DNA of 64,000 nucleotides from Symbiodinium natans (lineage: Eukaryota; Sar; Dinophyceae; Suessiales; Symbiodiniaceae), in the NCBI GenBank assembly GCA_905221605.1, contig CAJNDS010002431.1:165089-229088 (forward strand), read 5' to 3'. The position numbers and the translations under genes were made by a program. Below are positions 41,002-50,768 of the stretch, piece after piece (the first letter of the stretch is position 1; each line of letters begins with the position of its first letter). The notes under the pieces were generated by a model, which worked only from the letters and a program-made list of their open reading frames with translations, did no database searches and had not been told where the DNA came from.

Positions 41002-43312
41002 GTGCCTGTCCTGACAGCAGACGAGTGGTCTGAGGTCAGGATAGGGGCTTGGACTTCAGGGTTCTGGGATTAGGGTTAGAGGGTTTTTTGGCATTTAGGG
41101 TTTAGGGTTTAGGGCCGATTTAGGGTTTAGGGTTTAGGGTCTAGGATCAGCCCTGATGAGAGGTTTAGGGTGCAGCGAGAGAGCATCTTGGGGTTTGAGT
41201 GATTTGCAATCTCGGGGTTCCGGGTTAGAGGGCTTTGGTTATCAGTGTCACAAGGATTCGGAGTGTAGGGTATAGGATTGAGGTTAGGTTTTACAGGGTT
41301 GTGAGGTTTAGGAACTTGAGTGGGTAGAGGGTGTTGGGGTGTTTGGGGATTTATAGGTGAACGGTTGGAGGCTCTGTTTGAGGGCTTCAGGAGGGCAACA
41401 CTAAAGCCTCACAGATTTAGGGTCGGGGTTCCTCTGGCATTTCTTGGAGAGGGATCAAGGCTTTTCAGATTTGACTTGAGAAATTGGCCTATTGCTTCCC
41501 CCCCCTTTTTTTTTGGGGGGGGGGGGGGGGCTTTGATCTTGAGGGAACTAAGTAACATTCTTGTGGAAGGGCTTCTGTTGGGCTTGACGCAACCCTAAAC
41601 CTGAAAGACTGACTAAACCCTAAACCCTAGTAACCCTTAACCCCCCTAGACCCTAAACCCCAAGCCCCCCTAAACCCTAAACCCTAAACCCTACCTAAAC
41701 CCGAAAACCTAGCAACCCGAAACCCCAGCATCCCTGAAGCTTCGCCGCGCAAGGAGATGGCGCGGGCCATCGTTCAGCCCCGCTTCCTTCCCAGCGAAGC
41801 CCCTTGGGATCAAGAGACGGAGATGCTGTGCAGGGCTTTGGGTTGAGGGTTAAGGGTTTAGGGTCCCTAAGCCCTAAACCCTCAAGCCCGAAATTTTAGG
41901 GTTTGGGGTTCAGGGTTCAGGGCTGTAGGGCTGGGGGTCCGGGGTTCAGGGTCTGGGGTTTAGGGTTTGGGATGCTGGTGCCATTGATTTTCCCTCAAAG
42001 TTCCCAACCCTAGCAAGCTCCAAAGGGTGAAGAATCCAAAGCCCTTCAAACCCTAAACCTTAAAACCCTAAACCCTAAACCCGAAACCCCGCAAGCCGCA
42101 AAAATCCCCGAAGCTCTTAGACCCTAAACTCTAGACGCTTCATAGGGCTCAGGTGTCGTGAGGTTTATAGGGTTTCATGAGTTTTATCGGGATGGATGCG
42201 GGTTCGGGGTTTTGAGTCATGCAGGGTTCAGGGTTCTGAGTGGTGAAGAGATGTTCCTCGAGCTTGTGGGCACATTGGACATGTCTTCAACCATGAACAG
42301 CCCTCTCTAAACCCTAAATCTTAAATCCCTCAACCTCAGCAACCTAAGCAGGTAAGGGATGTTGGAAGATCTGCTTCACCTGAGCAGCCATCCACATGCC
42401 CCTCAAGCATAGCTCCGAAAACTCGAATACCCCGAAGCCCTCTGAATCCCGAAACCCCAAATGAAAAGCCACACTCTAAACACCCTCAACTCCCTACATC
42501 CCCTGGAGCCTGCAACCGAAACCCCTAAACCCTAAACCCTAAGCCCTAAGCCCTAAGCCCTAAACCATAAGCAAAGGAGGTAACGGAATGGAGCGCCATG
42601 TGGGCCGCAGTGGGCGGGCACGCCTCGCACCTGAAGCAGGCCCGAGAGGGGTTTGGGGTCTAGGGTTTAGGGTTAGGTTCGGGGTTAGGGTTTAGGGTTC
42701 AGGGTTCAGGGTTCAGGGTTTGGGGTTGAGGGCTTAGGGTTTGGGGTTGAGGGCTTAGGGTTTCGGGAATGTTTGAGGTTTTAAGCGCGGGGGGATTGGG
42801 ATTGGGAATACTTTTCCGTAAGCCTGAACCCTAACTCGCAAGAGTGAATGTTCCAAAGTCCCTTGGCCTCTTTGAGCTCCGTAGCTCCTATAGCCAGCTT
42901 AGACCCTGAAACAAAAAGGGGCGATTCCAGGTAGCAGAAAGTCCGATCCGCCCCGAAACCCTAAACCCTCCTGAGCCTCATAAACGCCCTAAAACCCTAG
43001 CAGCAAAACATGAAACACCTCGACTCTTCGACTCTGACAGCTTTTTCATGGGCCCGGAACATGGTCCCTAGCCTCGTTTAAACGGGTTCTGATGTATGGG
43101 CCTTTTAAGGGCCCAGACTTTGGGAACATGTTAACTACGTAACTACCCTAAACCCTAAACCCTAAACCCTAAACCCTAAACCCTAAACCCTAAACCCTAA
43201 ACCCTAAACCCTAAACCCTAAGAACTCAAACGAAGCAGACCGCTTTGCAGACCCTCAGGTCGCCGAGGCACTGGCCACTGGGCAACCAAACGATTGCGGG
43301 GTGTCCACGGCA
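41002..43312 (+). CDS. Partial multi-exon gene (about 4 exons), unknown protein
   Basis: Exons 41002-41034 (CCAG|GTGCC ... GAG|GTCAGG), 41754-41833 (CAAG|GAG ... AGG|GCTTTG, a GC donor), 42577-42645 or 42650 (AAAG|GAG ...) and a segment within 43226-43312. The first three join in phase: V-P-V-L-T-A-D-E-W-S-E, then E-M-A-R-A-I-V-Q-P-R-F-L-P-S-E-A-P-W, then E-V-T-E-W-S-A-M-W-A-A-V-G-G-H-A. The last segment reads V-A-E-A-L-A-T-G-Q-P-N-D-C-G and fits if the third exon uses a GA donor. GC and GA donors are known in dinoflagellates. Function not recognised. Confidence 0.5.
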
Positions 43313-43435
43313 TTTAGGGTTTAGGGTTTAGGGTTTCGGGGTTTAGGGTTTAGGGTTTAGGGTTTAGGGTTTAGGGTTTCGGGGGTTTAGGGTTTAGGGT
43401 TTAGGGTTTAGGGTTTAGGGTTTCGGGGGTTTAGG
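43147..43435. repeat. CCCTAAA array, exon-like spacer, TTTAGGG array
   Basis: The C-strand array 43147-43220 and the G-strand array 43313-43435 (with TTTCGGGG variants and a terminal G-run) flank the segment 43226-43312. Confidence 0.9.
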
Positions 43436-43451
43436 GGGGGGGGGGGGGCCT

Positions 43452-43660
43452 CCGGGTTCAACTTTCACAAACTCTTCGGCAACAGCTTGGATCACATCTT
43501 GCGGCCAGAAGGCCCCTCGGTGCAGAGCAGGGGTCTGCCCGAATGCACAGAGTGCATTGCAGTTCCATTCTTCCTTCTTCAGTACCTCATCGTGCAGAGC
43601 CAGAAAGGGCACACATCGAATATCGGCTTCGCCCAGCGTCCTCTTAGACAACTTTCTGGA
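43452..43660 (-). CDS. Antisense exon-like segment
   Basis: Read on the minus strand, a stop-free frame gives R-T-L-G-E-A-D-I-R-C-V-P-F-L-A-L-H-D-E-V and continues through K-K-E-E-W-N-C-N-A-L-C-A-F-G ... W-P-Q-D-V-I-Q-A-V-A-E-E-F. It looks protein-like throughout, and a minus-strand acceptor TCTAAG|AGG fits at the start. The + frames here are less convincing. It lies between + exon-like segments, so it may be a gene on the other strand or an inserted copy. Family not recognised. Confidence 0.45.
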
Positions 43661-43673
43661 AGTTTTTTTTTGC

Positions 43674-43808
43674 CAGGGTCCCTTTGGTGTGATGCTTGAT
43701 GGTTCGGCGAAGACACGCAGTGACATAAAGGAGGAGACGGCTGTGAGCATTGTTGTCCAAGAGGCAGATCAACCTGGAATCCCTTCAGAAAGAAAGACGA
43801 GCATTTTA
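43674..43808 (+). CDS. Exon-like segment with pyrimidine tract at acceptor
   Basis: TTTTTTTTTGCCAG|GG precedes a + frame reading P-F-G-V-M-L-D-G-S-A-K-T-R-S-D-I-K-E-E-T and on to the donor TTTTAGG|GTTTAGG at 43809. This is one of the few acceptors here with a clear T-tract. Confidence 0.5.
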
Positions 43809-44595
43809 GGGTTTAGGTTTAGGGTTTAGGCTTATAGGGCTTGGGGTTTCAGTGTACGGGTTTTCGGGTTTCGTCTGGGTATAGGGTGTCTAATTTGTGG
43901 CTAGTCGTTCGTCAACACTTGCTGGTTTGAGTTGAGGTTCACAGGGTTTTGGGGCTTGGCGGAGACGCAGGGCTTCAGGGGCTCGAGGCTTGTGGTTTAG
44001 GTAGGGTTCAGGTTAGGGTTTTAGGGTTTAGGGTTTAGGGTTTTAGGGGTTTAGGGTTTAGGGTTTAGGGTTTAGGGTTTACTGTTTAGGGTTTTGAGGG
44101 TCCAGGAGTTTAAGGTAGTGTTGGTCGGGGTTGAGGATAGGCTCGGGGCTTATGCTCCCAGCAGGTGAAGTGGAGGGGTTTCAGAGTTGAGGGAAGATCT
44201 CCCCTGGCTCAGTCCTGGAGAAGCCTGAAAGGAAAATCCGGAAACCCACACCCAAACACCACTCAAATCAGGAACAGAAAACACGTGTCCCCCCCACCCC
44301 CCACCCTCGCCAACAGCAAAACAACCCACAGAACCGAACCATCAGCACCAACCCCTAAACCTAAAACAGCGATACAGGCAACAAGCCGATAAAAGCCCTC
44401 CTAAACCCTTCAACCCTTCACAAAAACATATGACAAAACTCTAAACCCTCAAGCCCTTAAACCCCAAGCCCCTAACCCTAAGCCCTACACCATCCACAAA
44501 ATGCAGAACAAAAGCGCGGACCCGAAACCCTAAACCTTTGAACTCCTTAAACCCCCTTTAAACCCCGTTAAACCCTCAAGACCTCAAACCCCTAC

Positions 44596-45340
44596 ACCCT
44601 AAACCCTAAACCCTAAACCCTAAACCCTAAACCCTAAACCCTAAACCCTAAACCCTAAACCCTAAACCCTGAACTCTTAACCCTAAACCCTAAACCCTAA
44701 ACCCTAAACCCTAAACCCTAAACCCTAAACCCTAGCCCTAAACCCTAAACCCTAAACCCTAAACCCTAAACCCTAAACCCTAAACCCTAGCCCTAAACCC
44801 TAAACCCTTAATCCCCTTGAGCAGCTTCAGGTCGAAGAGCGTCGGTCGCTGGAGGCAAAGAGGCGGCAGCAGGAGCCGCAGGGTCTTCAGGGGTCATTGC
44901 GGGTTTAGGGGTTGAGGGGGTTTAGGGTTTAGGGCTAGGGTTTAGGGTTTAGGGTTTAGGGTTTAGGGTTTAGGGTTTAGGGTTTAGGGTTAGGGTTTAG
45001 GGTTTAGGGGGTTTAGGGGGTTTAGGGGGTTTAGGGGGTTTAGGGGGTTTATCGGTTTAGGGGTTTAGGGTTTAGGGTTCAGGGTTAGGGTTTAGGGGGT
45101 TTAGGGGGTTTAGGGGTTTAGGGGTTTAGGGGTTTAGGGGTTTAGGGGTTTAGGGTTTAGGGTTTAGGGTTTAAGGTTTAGGGGTGATAGAGTATAGGGG
45201 TGAAGGGTTTAGGGTTTAGGGTTTTGAGTTTAGGGTTTAGGGTTTAGGGTTTAGGGTGTAGGGGTGATAGGGCGCAGGGGGGATAAGGTTTAGGGGTGAA
45301 GGGGTTTAGGGCTTAGGGCTTAGGGCTTAGGGTTTAGGGA
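44596..45340. repeat. Long CCCTAAA array, exon-like spacer, long TTTAGGG block
   Basis: C-strand repeats 44596-44812 (about 30 units) precede an exon-like segment (44823-44900: E-Q-L-Q-V-E-E-R-R-S-L-E-A-K-R-R-Q-Q-E-P, coiled-coil-like). G-strand repeats 44902-45340 follow, including 8-nt TTTAGGGG and TTAGGGGG variants and GGGTGATAGGG units. Confidence 0.85.
44831..44880 (+). CDS. Exon-like segment, coiled-coil-like
   Basis: After CTTCAG|G, the frame reads V-E-E-R-R-S-L-E-A-K-R-R-Q-Q-E-P-Q, all charged and helix-favouring. The donor could be anywhere from GCAG|GGTC to CGG|GTTTAGG (44901). Confidence 0.5.
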
Positions 45341-45344
45341 GATT

Positions 45345-45980
45345 TCTGGGTTTTAGGTGATTTGGTCGTTTTGAGGGCTTAAGTGGCGCAGGGTCTCAAG
45401 GGATTTAGGGAAATTACGGTGCTTCAGAGACAGGAGTTTTGGGGTCTAAATAAATTTATGTATAAAGGCAGGTGAGGGGTTGGGGCCTTCTGGGGGTTTG
45501 GGACTTTAGGGTTCAAGGTTTTGGAGCCTTCGTCTGACTTTCTCTTAAGGGATTTAGGGTTCTTGGCGTCCTTAATGTTGTTGAAGATTGAGGCTTTCGG
45601 TGTTGTCTTTTTTTGAGGGGAGGGAGGCGGGGGAGGGGTGGAAGGGGGGGGGTGGGGGCGGAGGGGGGGGGGGGAGCGTGCAGGGCATGTAGGGCCTGGT
45701 GCTTTGGAGGGGTTAGAATTTGGTTTAGGGTCTTAGGGAGTATTTTGGCACTTTGGTTGAGTGCTTTAAGCCTTGAAAGGGGATTCGTGAGCTTAGCCTT
45801 TAGGTACGTATATAAGGTTTAGGGCTTACGGTTTAGGGATTTCGTGGTTTAGGGCTTTCTGTTTTTTGTTTTACGGGCTTAGGGGTTAAGGTTTAGGAGT
45901 TTTCAGGGCTTTGGCCTTCAGTCAGGGTATGCAGGCTTTAGGCTTCAGGTTATAGGGCCGGGCTTGAGGTTTAGAGCTAC
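45345..45980. other. G-rich single-copy DNA, no gene recognised
   Basis: The + frame 45613-45822 starts in a GGGGAGG-rich stretch (45616-45680) and has no recognised motif. Confidence 0.4.
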
Positions 45981-45983
45981 AGG

Positions 45984-46087
45984 TTGGGATGTTCCCTCTT
46001 GTACTAGTTAACAGTCCTTCATAAAGATTCTAATAGGGGTTCCTATAATCCCTGTGAAGGACTGTTAGTATAAGGGGGAATGTCCCT
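45984..46087. mobile_element. Fold-back family B copy
   Basis: TTGGGATGTTCCCTCTTGTA pairs with TATAAGGGGGAATGTCCC, and AACAGTCCTTCATAAAGATT pairs with AATCCCTGTGAAGGACTGTT. Confidence 0.75.
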
Positions 46088-46137
46088 AGCTATGTGGTTT
46101 GTTTGGTTTTGAGAGTTTCTGGGGCTGCGCGGTGTAG

Positions 46138-46199
46138 TATGTCCGGGCAAGGAAACACGGCCATCAGTGAGGATCTGTGGTCGAGGCTGTATGCTTGTT
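46138..46199 (+). CDS. Exon-like segment, possible start exon
   Basis: ATG at 46139 opens M-S-G-Q-G-N-T-A-I-S-E-D-L-W-S-R-L-Y-A-C before G-strand repeats. The start is plausible but unproven. Confidence 0.4.
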
Positions 46200-46444
46200 T
46201 AGGGTTTAGGGCTTAGGGCTTAGGGCTTCTTTTTTTAGGTTATGACCAAGGGATTAAGACTCGTACCCCTGAGGTTGTACCCCTAAAGGTTCCCTTTAAT
46301 ATGCTCCGAATATGGCCCTCTTTCTACCTTGAGGATCCTTAAGAAGGGGCCTCCAAACCCAAGGGTACAGTTCCCTAGACATGAGGGAACTAGCCCTAAA
46401 CCCTAGACCCTTGACCCTAGACCCCTAGACCTAGCTTTCCTGAG

Positions 46445-46525
46445 GAGATGGATGAGCTGCGCCAGGAAATCAAGCGCGAGCGGGAGCAGCCTGTTCGGAG
46501 ACGTGGCTGGCAAGCTTGCATTTAA
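46445..46525 (+). CDS. Exon-like segment, charged helix
   Basis: After CCTGAG|GAG the frame reads E-M-D-E-L-R-Q-E-I-K-R-E-R-E-Q-P-V-R-R-R and reaches TAA at 46523. It may be spliced earlier at GAGAC|GTGGCT. Confidence 0.5.
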   Translation, partial: EMDELRQEIKREREQPVRRRGWQACI

Positions 46526-46677
46526 GGGGTAGAACGAGGGAGCCCCGAGAAAAGACCCTTAATCTTATTCCCCTCTGAACCCCCTAGAAAAAAAACCTCC
46601 CGGCATACCTAAGTAGAATCCAAAAGGCATAAGGGTCCCTCCTTTAGTCCCTGGATTTATCGGGCATGGCGTGTAAA

Positions 46678-46782
46678 GCTTGGTAGGGTAGCCCAGTGGT
46701 AACCTTACCCCTTTTTTTGGTTCAAGGTTCCCTTAGAAAGTAACCAACCCTGGTGATAATATGGTTACTGGGTCTACCAAGC
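46678..46782. mobile_element. Fold-back family C copy
   Basis: GCTTGGTAGGGTAGCCCAGT and GGTAACC at the left pair with GGTTACTGGGTCTACCAAGC at the right. The interior shares AAGGTTCCCTTA...GTAACCA with the copy at 38648. Confidence 0.7.
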
Positions 46783-47145
46783 CATAAAAGGACGTACGAA
46801 GGAGCTCGGATGTAGAAGTGGAGGTTCACTGCAGAATTAATCTGGGGTCTAGCCTCCAGGGTCAAATTGGCACTATTCGCCCAGGATTGGCACTTAGAGA
46901 AACAGCATCTTGAAAGAGTCAAGCACTTTGGTTTAGGGTTTAGGGTTTAGGGTTTTTCCTACCCGTTTCGCAAGCGTTTGCGGGGAAAAGGTAAGGTTAG
47001 GGTTTAGGGTGTAGGAACCCTAAACCTTACAAAAACACCATGTGGCTTCGGGACAGTCCAGCCCTCTCTGCGAGGCTTCGAGTTCTATGGCAGATCTTGC
47101 CCAAGCACTGGGCTCCTCATGCCTGCTCCTGTTTCTGCTTCGCAG

Positions 47146-47349
47146 GGACGTCCGTTAGTCGGTAGCTGCAGACGCTCGGCTATGGCCACAGCTTGCGTGA
47201 CGCCGGGCTGTGACAGGCTGGCCTTCTCGGGTCACCGGCACTGCTGCAGCAGGTGCGGGCCAGGGAGCCACCACCACAAAAGAAGCTGCTGGGCCCGCCA
47301 GCAAGTCCCAGCTCAGGCTGCTGCTCCGCCAGCAGCCACACTAATTAGG
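47146..47349 (+). CDS. Exon with Cys/His-rich motif
   Basis: Bounded by CTTCGCAG|GGA and ATTAGG|GTCGCC, 204 nt, phase 0 to phase 0. It reads C-V-T-P-G-C-D-R-L-A-F-S-G-H-R-H-C-C-S-R-C, then G-S-H-H-H-K-R-S-C-W-A-R-Q. The spacing C-x4-C...H-x-H-C-C-x2-C...H-x3-C resembles a small Cys/His module I recall from many Symbiodinium predicted proteins (C-x-T-P-G-C...C-C-x-x-C...H-x-x-x-C). Zinc binding is likely but unproven. The G-rich/C-rich repeats on both sides agree with it being an exon. Confidence 0.6.
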
Positions 47350-47616
47350 GTCGCCAAAACCACTCTCGACACGCTCGCCCAACAATGCCAACCAGGATGG
47401 GCTATTAGGCCCTATAATCACCATAATCAACCCTATAAAGGGCCTTTTTTAGGGTTTATAAGGTATAATAGCCCGTCCTGGAATACCCTACAAGTCCCAA
47501 CTCCACCCGAAAAACTACACTTGGACATCCCTGAGCCTTTTAAAGCGCAAACCCTAAAATCCCTACGCCTAAGCCTAAACCCCAAATCCCTGTACCCGAA
47601 ATCCCAAAACCCTAAA

Positions 47617-48480
47617 ACCCTAAACCCTAAACCCTAAACCCTAAACCCTAAACCCTAAACCCTAAACCCTAAACCCTAACCTGGACCCTAAGTTGGTCAC
47701 GAAGTAGGCCCTGGACCTTGGGAACCTTCAGCCCCAAGCCCTGCACAAGCTTCTAAGAATCTAGAGGGTTTAGGGTTCAGGGTTTAGGGTTTAGGGTTTA
47801 GGGTTTAGGGTTTAGGGTTTAGGGTTTAGGGTTTAGGGTTTAGGGTTCAGGGTTCAGGGTTCAGGGTTTAAGTTTAGGGTTTAGGGTTTCAGGGTTTAGT
47901 ATATGAGCCAGCATAGCCGTACAACCCCCCCCCCATCCCCCCCCCCCATCCCCCCCCGCCCCCCTTCCTGTGGTTCATGGTGGGTTTTGGGGTTTCCCCC
48001 CCCCCCCCCCCCCACAATGGTTCATGGTCTGTGGTTCATGGGTTTAGTTTCAGGGTTTAAGGTTAGGCTGTAGAGTTCAGGATTTTCACTCTGACCCCCT
48101 TGGTCCATTGCGGTGGGTTTAGAGTTTAGAGTAATGGTAGGTTTATGGTCTCCCTCTCCCCCCTGTGGTTCGTGCTGGGTTTACGGTTCAGGGTTACAGA
48201 GGTTAAGGTTTCGGGTTTACCCTTCTCCCCCTGTGGTCAGTGGTGGGTTTAGGTTTCAGGGCTTAGGGTTCAGGGTTTGGGGTTTAGGTGGCTTTCCCTC
48301 TCCTTCCGGGTCCGTGGTGTTTTTAGGGTTAACGGGCAGGGGGGGGATACCATTTGGGGGGGGGGGGGGGGGGGGTCGATTATGCGGAATGCAGGCGCAC
48401 ATAGGGTTTACAGGGTTTATAGGGTTTCTAGGGTTTATAGGGTTTAGTAAGTTAGGGTTCCTAGGTTCTCAACCCCTAAA
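47617..48480. repeat. Telomere-type arrays and C/G homopolymers, no gene
   Basis: C-strand array 47617-47680, G-strand array 47766-47900, C-runs 47926-47965 and 47995-48013, and a G-run 48355-48375. Between them are TTGTGGTTCATGG repeats (47965-48040) and GGGTTTATAGGG units (48405-48450). Confidence 0.8.
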
Positions 48481-48620
48481 CCCTCTTGCAACTTGAACTC
48501 GTCCCCAACCCCCCGAAACATGCCTGCGAGAGGAAGAGCGGACGTCTTCTTACTACTTGTGACTTTTGGGGAAGTGGGAATGAACATGCGATGCGGGGCA
48601 TTGGGAACTGAATAGGGATC
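48471..48620 (-). pseudogene. Host reading frame interrupted by the retrotransposon (left part)
   Basis: On the minus strand this stretch is open: S-V-P-N-A-P-H-R-M-F-I-P-T-S-P-K-V-T-S-S and on to G-D-E-F-K-L-Q-E-G. If the element and one copy of GGATC are removed, the frame continues without a stop into 59519-59549 on the right side. A + strand reading across the joined site is also open over a shorter span, so the strand is not certain. Confidence 0.4.
48616..48620. repeat. Target-site duplication, left (GGATC)
   Basis: GGATC directly precedes the 5' LTR and is repeated at 59514-59518 directly after the 3' LTR. Confidence 0.85.
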
Positions 48621-48777
48621 TCTCAATCTCACCTATGTATAGCCTGGACATGAATGAGAGTGTATTGATGGCATAGATGTTGACTGTATTTTATCCGCTA
48701 CATTTGGCTTACAGAGCGCTCTTGAGCATACCTGTCTATGCAGTGAGAAAAGGTGAAAGCCGCCAGCTTTTCCCAAA
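48621..48777 (+). repeat. 5' LTR, 157 bp
   Basis: Identical over 157 bp to 59357-59513. It begins TCTCAATCTCACC and ends CTTTTCCCAAA, so it lacks the usual TG...CA ends. By position it should carry promoter and polyadenylation signals; none was identified. Confidence 0.95.
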
Positions 48778-48778
48778 C

Positions 48779-48796
48779 TGGTAGCGGAGCAGGTAG
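48779..48796 (+). promoter_or_regulatory. Primer-binding site, tRNA-iMet-like
   Basis: One base after the LTR, TGGTAGCGGAGC would be complementary to a tRNA 3' end GCTCCGCTACCA. Copia elements usually prime from initiator tRNA-Met (TGGTATCAGAGC or TGGTAGCAGAG), which this closely resembles. Confidence 0.75.
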
Positions 48797-49076
48797 GCAT
48801 AGCCACCTGCGACGCGTGGCTTTAGCCTGTGTTGGTCCGGGCCTGGGCGAGCCCGTAAGTTCGACCCTCTTGCTTTGCACTCCCTTTCTTTCTCTCAAAC
48901 ACTCCTCTGTTTGACCTTGGCCCTGTGCCTTTCCCTCTGTGGCACCCCTTTGGTTGCCGGCCTTCCTTGGCCGTGCTTTCGTCCCATCGGAGCCGCCACT
49001 GCTCCCCTGAGCTTTTTCCTCCGGCATGTCCGTTGCAGGTCTCCGCTATGTTAGGGGCAGCGCAAGCTCGAGCCAT
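48797..49076 (+). other. Element 5' leader
   Basis: About 280 nt between primer site and the likely gag start. An in-frame ATG at 49026 could extend gag by 17 codons. The minus-strand frame 48822-49490 has no recognised motif. Confidence 0.6.
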
Positions 49077-50768
49077 ATGGCCGAGACGAAGTCCGGGTCC
49101 TACATCTACAATGGGGATCCCTCGACGTTCTACGACTGGAAGTTCAGGACGGAACTGCGCCTGAAACTCTACGAAGACGCTATTCGGTCGAAAGCGTCCC
49201 AAGCCAGGAGTACCCGAGGAGACTCCGAAGCAGGTCTGGAGGGAGAAGTTGACCCAGACCACAACGTCCGAGAGCCAGAGGCCGCGGACACAGCCGATGA
49301 GGAGCATGAAGGCCCTCAAGAAGAAGGAGGTCTGCATCCAGGCGGAGCAGACGAGTACTTCGACAAGCTTTCCCAGCTCAGCGCGGGAAGTCGGAGGTCG
49401 AAGAAGTCGGGCAAATCCGCGAAGCCCATTTCGTTCGAGTACCTTGAAGGACTCCCCTCGAGCACGAAGGCAAGAACAGAAATGGTACACCGTGTTCTCG
49501 AAGGCCTCAGAGACGAAGCCTTCGAACTCGCGAGGGACATCGGTGTAGATGCCCTAACTGCTCCAGGGGGACTTCGAAGCTTCATCGAACGAATGCGGGA
49601 GGTAGTGTTCCCCCGCGCGACAGAGGAAGCCCGAGAGTTGTTCCGGGCGGGACAGAGGTTAGGGACCCTGTCCAGGCAGGCAGGGGAAAGCATGCTGAGT
49701 TACATCTCCCGTAGACGGAGGTGGTGGAATCTCCTGAAAACCCTGGATGCCAGCATCGAGCTCTCTGAGCCGATGCGCGTAGAGCTACTATTAGAGCTCT
49801 CTGGGCTATCTAGACAAGAAGCCCTGGTCGTCAAGGCTTGCACAGCCGACCCGAAGAAGTTCGAGCAGATCGCAAACACCTTGGTGCAGCACTACACAGG
49901 TGTTCATCTGCGCGAAGGCCGCGCGCTGGGAGGCAGCAACCCCCAGCCTTACCGTAACACTGGCAAGGGTTATGGTCCTAGATCTTACGGATCTAATAGG
50001 TCTAAGGGTAAAGGTTTTACCCGCAAGGCCTTCCCTGCGATCGACGAAGACGCAGGCGAGTTAGAGCAGGAAGAGGAGTACCCAGAAGAGGACTCTTACT
50101 TTGCCCAAGAAGCCTGTGTTGCTGAGGAGAGCTGGGAGGAAGAACCCCCTGCCGAGGAAGAAGAGTTCGAGGAATATGAGCTGGATGAGGACGAGGCCAT
50201 CGCCCTCAACGCCATGGAGCAGTTCCTCGAGGATTCTCCCGAGGTGGGACACGCCATCCAGTTGTCCTTGGCAGCCAACGCAGCCTTCGGCAAGGCCAAG
50301 GGCAAGGGCAAGAACAGATCCAAGGGCAAAGGCAAGGGTAACGTGGTCCGAAGTCACCTTACGTTGGAGCAAAGAAGGGACAAACTCAAAGCCCTTAAGG
50401 CAAAGTCGCGATGCATGAGATGTGGTGGTATCGGCCATTGGGCTGGTGACCCTGAGTGCAAGTTCCCTGCAGGCAAGGCCGCAGGCAAGGCAGCACACGT
50501 CGCCGTAACGGTCCTATCCAGCGAGGAAGGTCTGGTCATTCCCTCGGAAGCGCCAGACAAGGACCACTCTGGCTTTGTCGTTCGCGCTGCCGCAAGCAAA
50601 AGCGCAGCTGTAGCCGAAGTGCAGCTGCAGCGTCAGCGGCGCCAATGCCTATTCCGATGGAAATGGAAGGCGGAGATCGTAAGTTTTACCTTGGTCAGTA
50701 CAAGGGGAAGACTTACAGCGAGATTGCCCGGCTTCCAGCTGTTGTTCAATGGGCACAGGTTCAGGTGA
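49077..50768 (+). CDS. gag: Gag (capsid and nucleocapsid)
   Basis: The likely start is ATG 49077, giving M-A-E-T-K-S-G-S-Y-I-Y-N-G-D-P-S-T-F-Y-D, a typical beginning for dinoflagellate copia Gag as I recall it. ATG 49026 is an in-frame alternative. A helical capsid-like region follows, including a retrotrans_gag-like stretch (R-L-G-T-L-S-R-Q-A-G-E-S-M-L-S-Y-I-S-R-R). Then come an acidic stretch (E-E-E-E-F-E-E-Y-E) and a basic G-K-G-K repeat. A zinc knuckle at 50412-50459 has spacing C-x2-C-x4-H-x6-C (C-M-R-C-G-G-I-G-H-W-A-G-D-P-E-C), two residues longer before the last Cys than the canonical C-x2-C-x4-H-x4-C. Gag packages element RNA into cytoplasmic particles. Real homology ends near 50630-50660, where the polyprotein moves to another frame; the last 35-45 codons to the stop at 50768 are probably out of frame. 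Confidence 0.85.
   Translation: MAETKSGSYIYNGDPSTFYDWKFRTELRLKLYEDAIRSKASQARSTRGDSEAGLEGEVDPDHNVREPEAADTADEEHEGPQEEGGLHPGGADEYFDKLSQLSAGSRRSKKSGKSAKPISFEYLEGLPSSTKARTEMVHRVLEGLRDEAFELARDIGVDALTAPGGLRSFIERMREVVFPRATEEARELFRAGQRLGTLSRQAGESMLSYISRRRRWWNLLKTLDASIELSEPMRVELLLELSGLSRQEALVVKACTADPKKFEQIANTLVQHYTGVHLREGRALGGSNPQPYRNTGKGYGPRSYGSNRSKGKGFTRKAFPAIDEDAGELEQEEEYPEEDSYFAQEACVAEESWEEEPPAEEEEFEEYELDEDEAIALNAMEQFLEDSPEVGHAIQLSLAANAAFGKAKGKGKNRSKGKGKGNVVRSHLTLEQRRDKLKALKAKSRCMRCGGIGHWAGDPECKFPAGKAAGKAAHVAVTVLSSEEGLVIPSEAPDKDHSGFVVRAAASKSAAVAEVQLQRQRRQCLFRWKWKAEIVSFTLVSTRGRLTARLPGFQLLFNGHRFR

Noticed and set aside
48822-49490. 222-codon minus-strand frame over the element leader and gag.
   Set aside because: It is a shadow of gag with no recognisable domain.
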